From positions 1 through 6,250 of the forward strand of contig JBMNTQ010000118.1 of NCBI GenBank assembly GCA_050945815.1: a stretch of DNA of 6,250 nucleotides, in the 5' to 3' direction. The notes under the pieces were generated by a model, which saw only the letters and a program-made list of their open reading frames with translations, was not told the origin of the DNA and searched no databases. Position 1 is the stretch's first letter. Every line of letters begins with the position of its first letter. The translations under genes were made by a program, and so were the position numbers. The DNA comes from JBMNTQ01 sp050945815 (GTDB lineage Bacteria > Bacillota > Clostridia > Christensenellales > JBMNTQ01). This document shows positions 5,597 through 6,250 of the stretch, in pieces.

Positions 5597-5815
5597 ATGC
5601 TTGGACTTCTTTTTTGATAAGCGACCCCCATCTATCAATTACGAGAGCGAATCAACAAAGCCCTGCGTCTTATGTATCGTGGTAACACCGGCAGCAGTAA
5701 ATAATCTCTTACAATCAGAGTCTGTCAATTATAGAGACGTTGTAGAAAACCGGACCTATAGAAAAGCCTATTCGACAGCTTAAAGCAGCAAGGTTTCTTT
5801 GATTGGGCTAACGCG
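5597..5815 (+). pseudogene. Decayed rhodanese-domain gene
   Basis: A good ribosome site (GGAGG, 5587-5591) leads into ATG at 5597, but that frame stops after MLGLLF. Protein-like sequence continues in the neighbouring frame (5601-5783): DKRPPSIN, then VLCIVVTPAAVNNLLQSESV, then DVVENR, and finally, after another frame change, LKQQGFFDWANA (about 5778-5815). In this order the pieces mirror a small single-domain rhodanese: the start, the LLDVRTPAEY-x-x-GHIPGSVN block at identical length but with key residues altered, the following DVVENR-like helix, and the LKQQGF helix near the end. The catalytic loop CxxGxRS is absent, so no sulfurtransferase activity is expected. Rhodanese domains are frequent fusion partners or neighbours of coenzyme A-disulfide reductases, and such a gene follows at 6077. 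The similarity is by eye from memory of the family, so confidence is moderate. Confidence 0.45.
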
Positions 5816-6076
5816 CCGTTGGAAAAGGCGAATATAAAAAGGCCGGAAAACTTTCAACTATCCGTTTATAGCGGCTCTATGCTGCCCTACCGCATGCAGC
5901 CCTTGCGCGCGCCGGTGCGAATTGGTGAAAGGCCCAAAGGAAGGCAAATAGACCGATTCTTCGCTGCATACAACCGCCATCCAAAAAGCAACCCGAGTTT
6001 TTAGCGCGATTCCATCTGCTGCAAAGAAGTATCGTTGCAAAAAAAGCCCGAATCGCTACAACAAAGGAGACATATT
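5816..6076 (+). other. Region between the rhodanese remnant and the CoADR-like gene
   Basis: There is no recognisable gene. An open frame of about 60 codons runs to 6004 but has neither a ribosome site nor family-like sequence. Near its end is a potential hairpin with outer arms GCGATTC (6006-6012) and GAATCGC (6050-6056) and inner arms TGCAA (6020-6024) and TTGCA (6035-6039), just before the ribosome site at 6063-6070. Without a T-run it is not a terminator; it could influence leader folding. Confidence 0.4.
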
Positions 6077-6250
6077 ATGCGGATTATAGTTATCGGTGCA
6101 GTAGCCGCAGGAACCTCCGCTGCTGCCAAAGCCAGACGAAACGATGAACATGCCGAGATCGTTGTTTATGAACAGGACAGCTTCATATCGTATTCCGGCT
6201 GCGGTATGCCGTATTATCTTGGCGGCGAAGTCCAAGACGCAAACGAGCTG
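6077..6250 (+). CDS. Coenzyme A-disulfide reductase / NADH oxidase-like flavoprotein (partial, N-terminus only)
   Basis: The first 58 residues are visible. MRIIVIGAVAAGTSAAAKARR is the FAD-binding beta-alpha-beta start of the pyridine nucleotide-disulfide oxidoreductase class. The segment FISYSGCGMPYYLGG holds the single redox-active cysteine (Cys42) in the SxxxCGxPY context typical of CoA-disulfide reductases, NADH peroxidases and water-forming NADH oxidases. These FAD enzymes use one active-site Cys (as CoA mixed disulfide or sulfenic acid) and NAD(P)H to reduce CoA disulfide, persulfides, peroxide or O2 in the cytoplasm. The ATG at 6077 has AAAGGAGA 6 nt upstream. A decayed rhodanese gene precedes it, which favours the CoADR/persulfide branch; whether a rhodanese domain is fused at its C-terminus lies outside the window. 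The family is certain from this part, the exact activity is not. Confidence 0.88.
   Translation, partial: MRIIVIGAVAAGTSAAAKARRNDEHAEIVVYEQDSFISYSGCGMPYYLGGEVQDANEL

Noticed and set aside
5819..6040. Open frames of about 60 codons on both strands before the CoADR-like gene.
   Set aside because: No ribosome site, no recognisable sequence, and composition like non-coding DNA.

Overview
The window looks like chromosome of an anaerobic, Clostridia-type Firmicute. The reasons are strong GGAGG-type Shine-Dalgarno sites, sigma-A-like promoters, hairpin plus U-run terminators, and the gene content: a flavodiiron protein (FprA), a DUF1638 protein next to a RACo/RamA-type 2Fe-2S activator, and a coenzyme A-disulfide reductase-like flavoprotein. 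The genus cannot be read from the sequence.

Layout: from position 1 to about 5270 everything functional is on the minus strand. At the left edge is the start of a [2Fe-2S] protein (1-181, TTG start) preceded by a DUF1638 gene (251-1006). They form a likely two-gene operon behind a near-consensus promoter (1174-1202) and a leader of about 160 nt; the link to corrinoid-dependent methyl transfer is inferred from family context. Next comes fprA (1504-2691) as a single-gene unit with its own extended -10 promoter, a dyad over the -35 position (2741-2773), a long 3' hairpin and a strong terminator. Then a 12-TM sugar-type MFS transporter (3152-4399) with its own terminator, and a short-chain dehydrogenase (4559-5269) that lacks its N-terminal NAD(P)-binding part.

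Around 5270 the organisation breaks. The truncated dehydrogenase abuts the end of an unrelated, unrecognised reading frame on the plus strand (about 5273-5404), followed by a hairpin-rich non-coding block, a near-consensus plus-strand promoter (5535-5564), a degenerate reading region that I read as a decayed rhodanese gene (5597-5815), about 260 bp with no recognisable gene, and the start of a coenzyme A-disulfide reductase/NADH oxidase-like gene running off the right edge (6077-6250).

The intact parts suggest oxygen/NO detoxification (FprA), thiol/disulfide or NADH redox control (CoADR-like), carbohydrate uptake (MFS) and maintenance of a corrinoid methyltransferase system. The least ordinary part is 5270-6076, which looks like a rearrangement scar with gene remnants rather than a working new system. 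I see no CRISPR array, tRNA, rRNA or intact mobile element.
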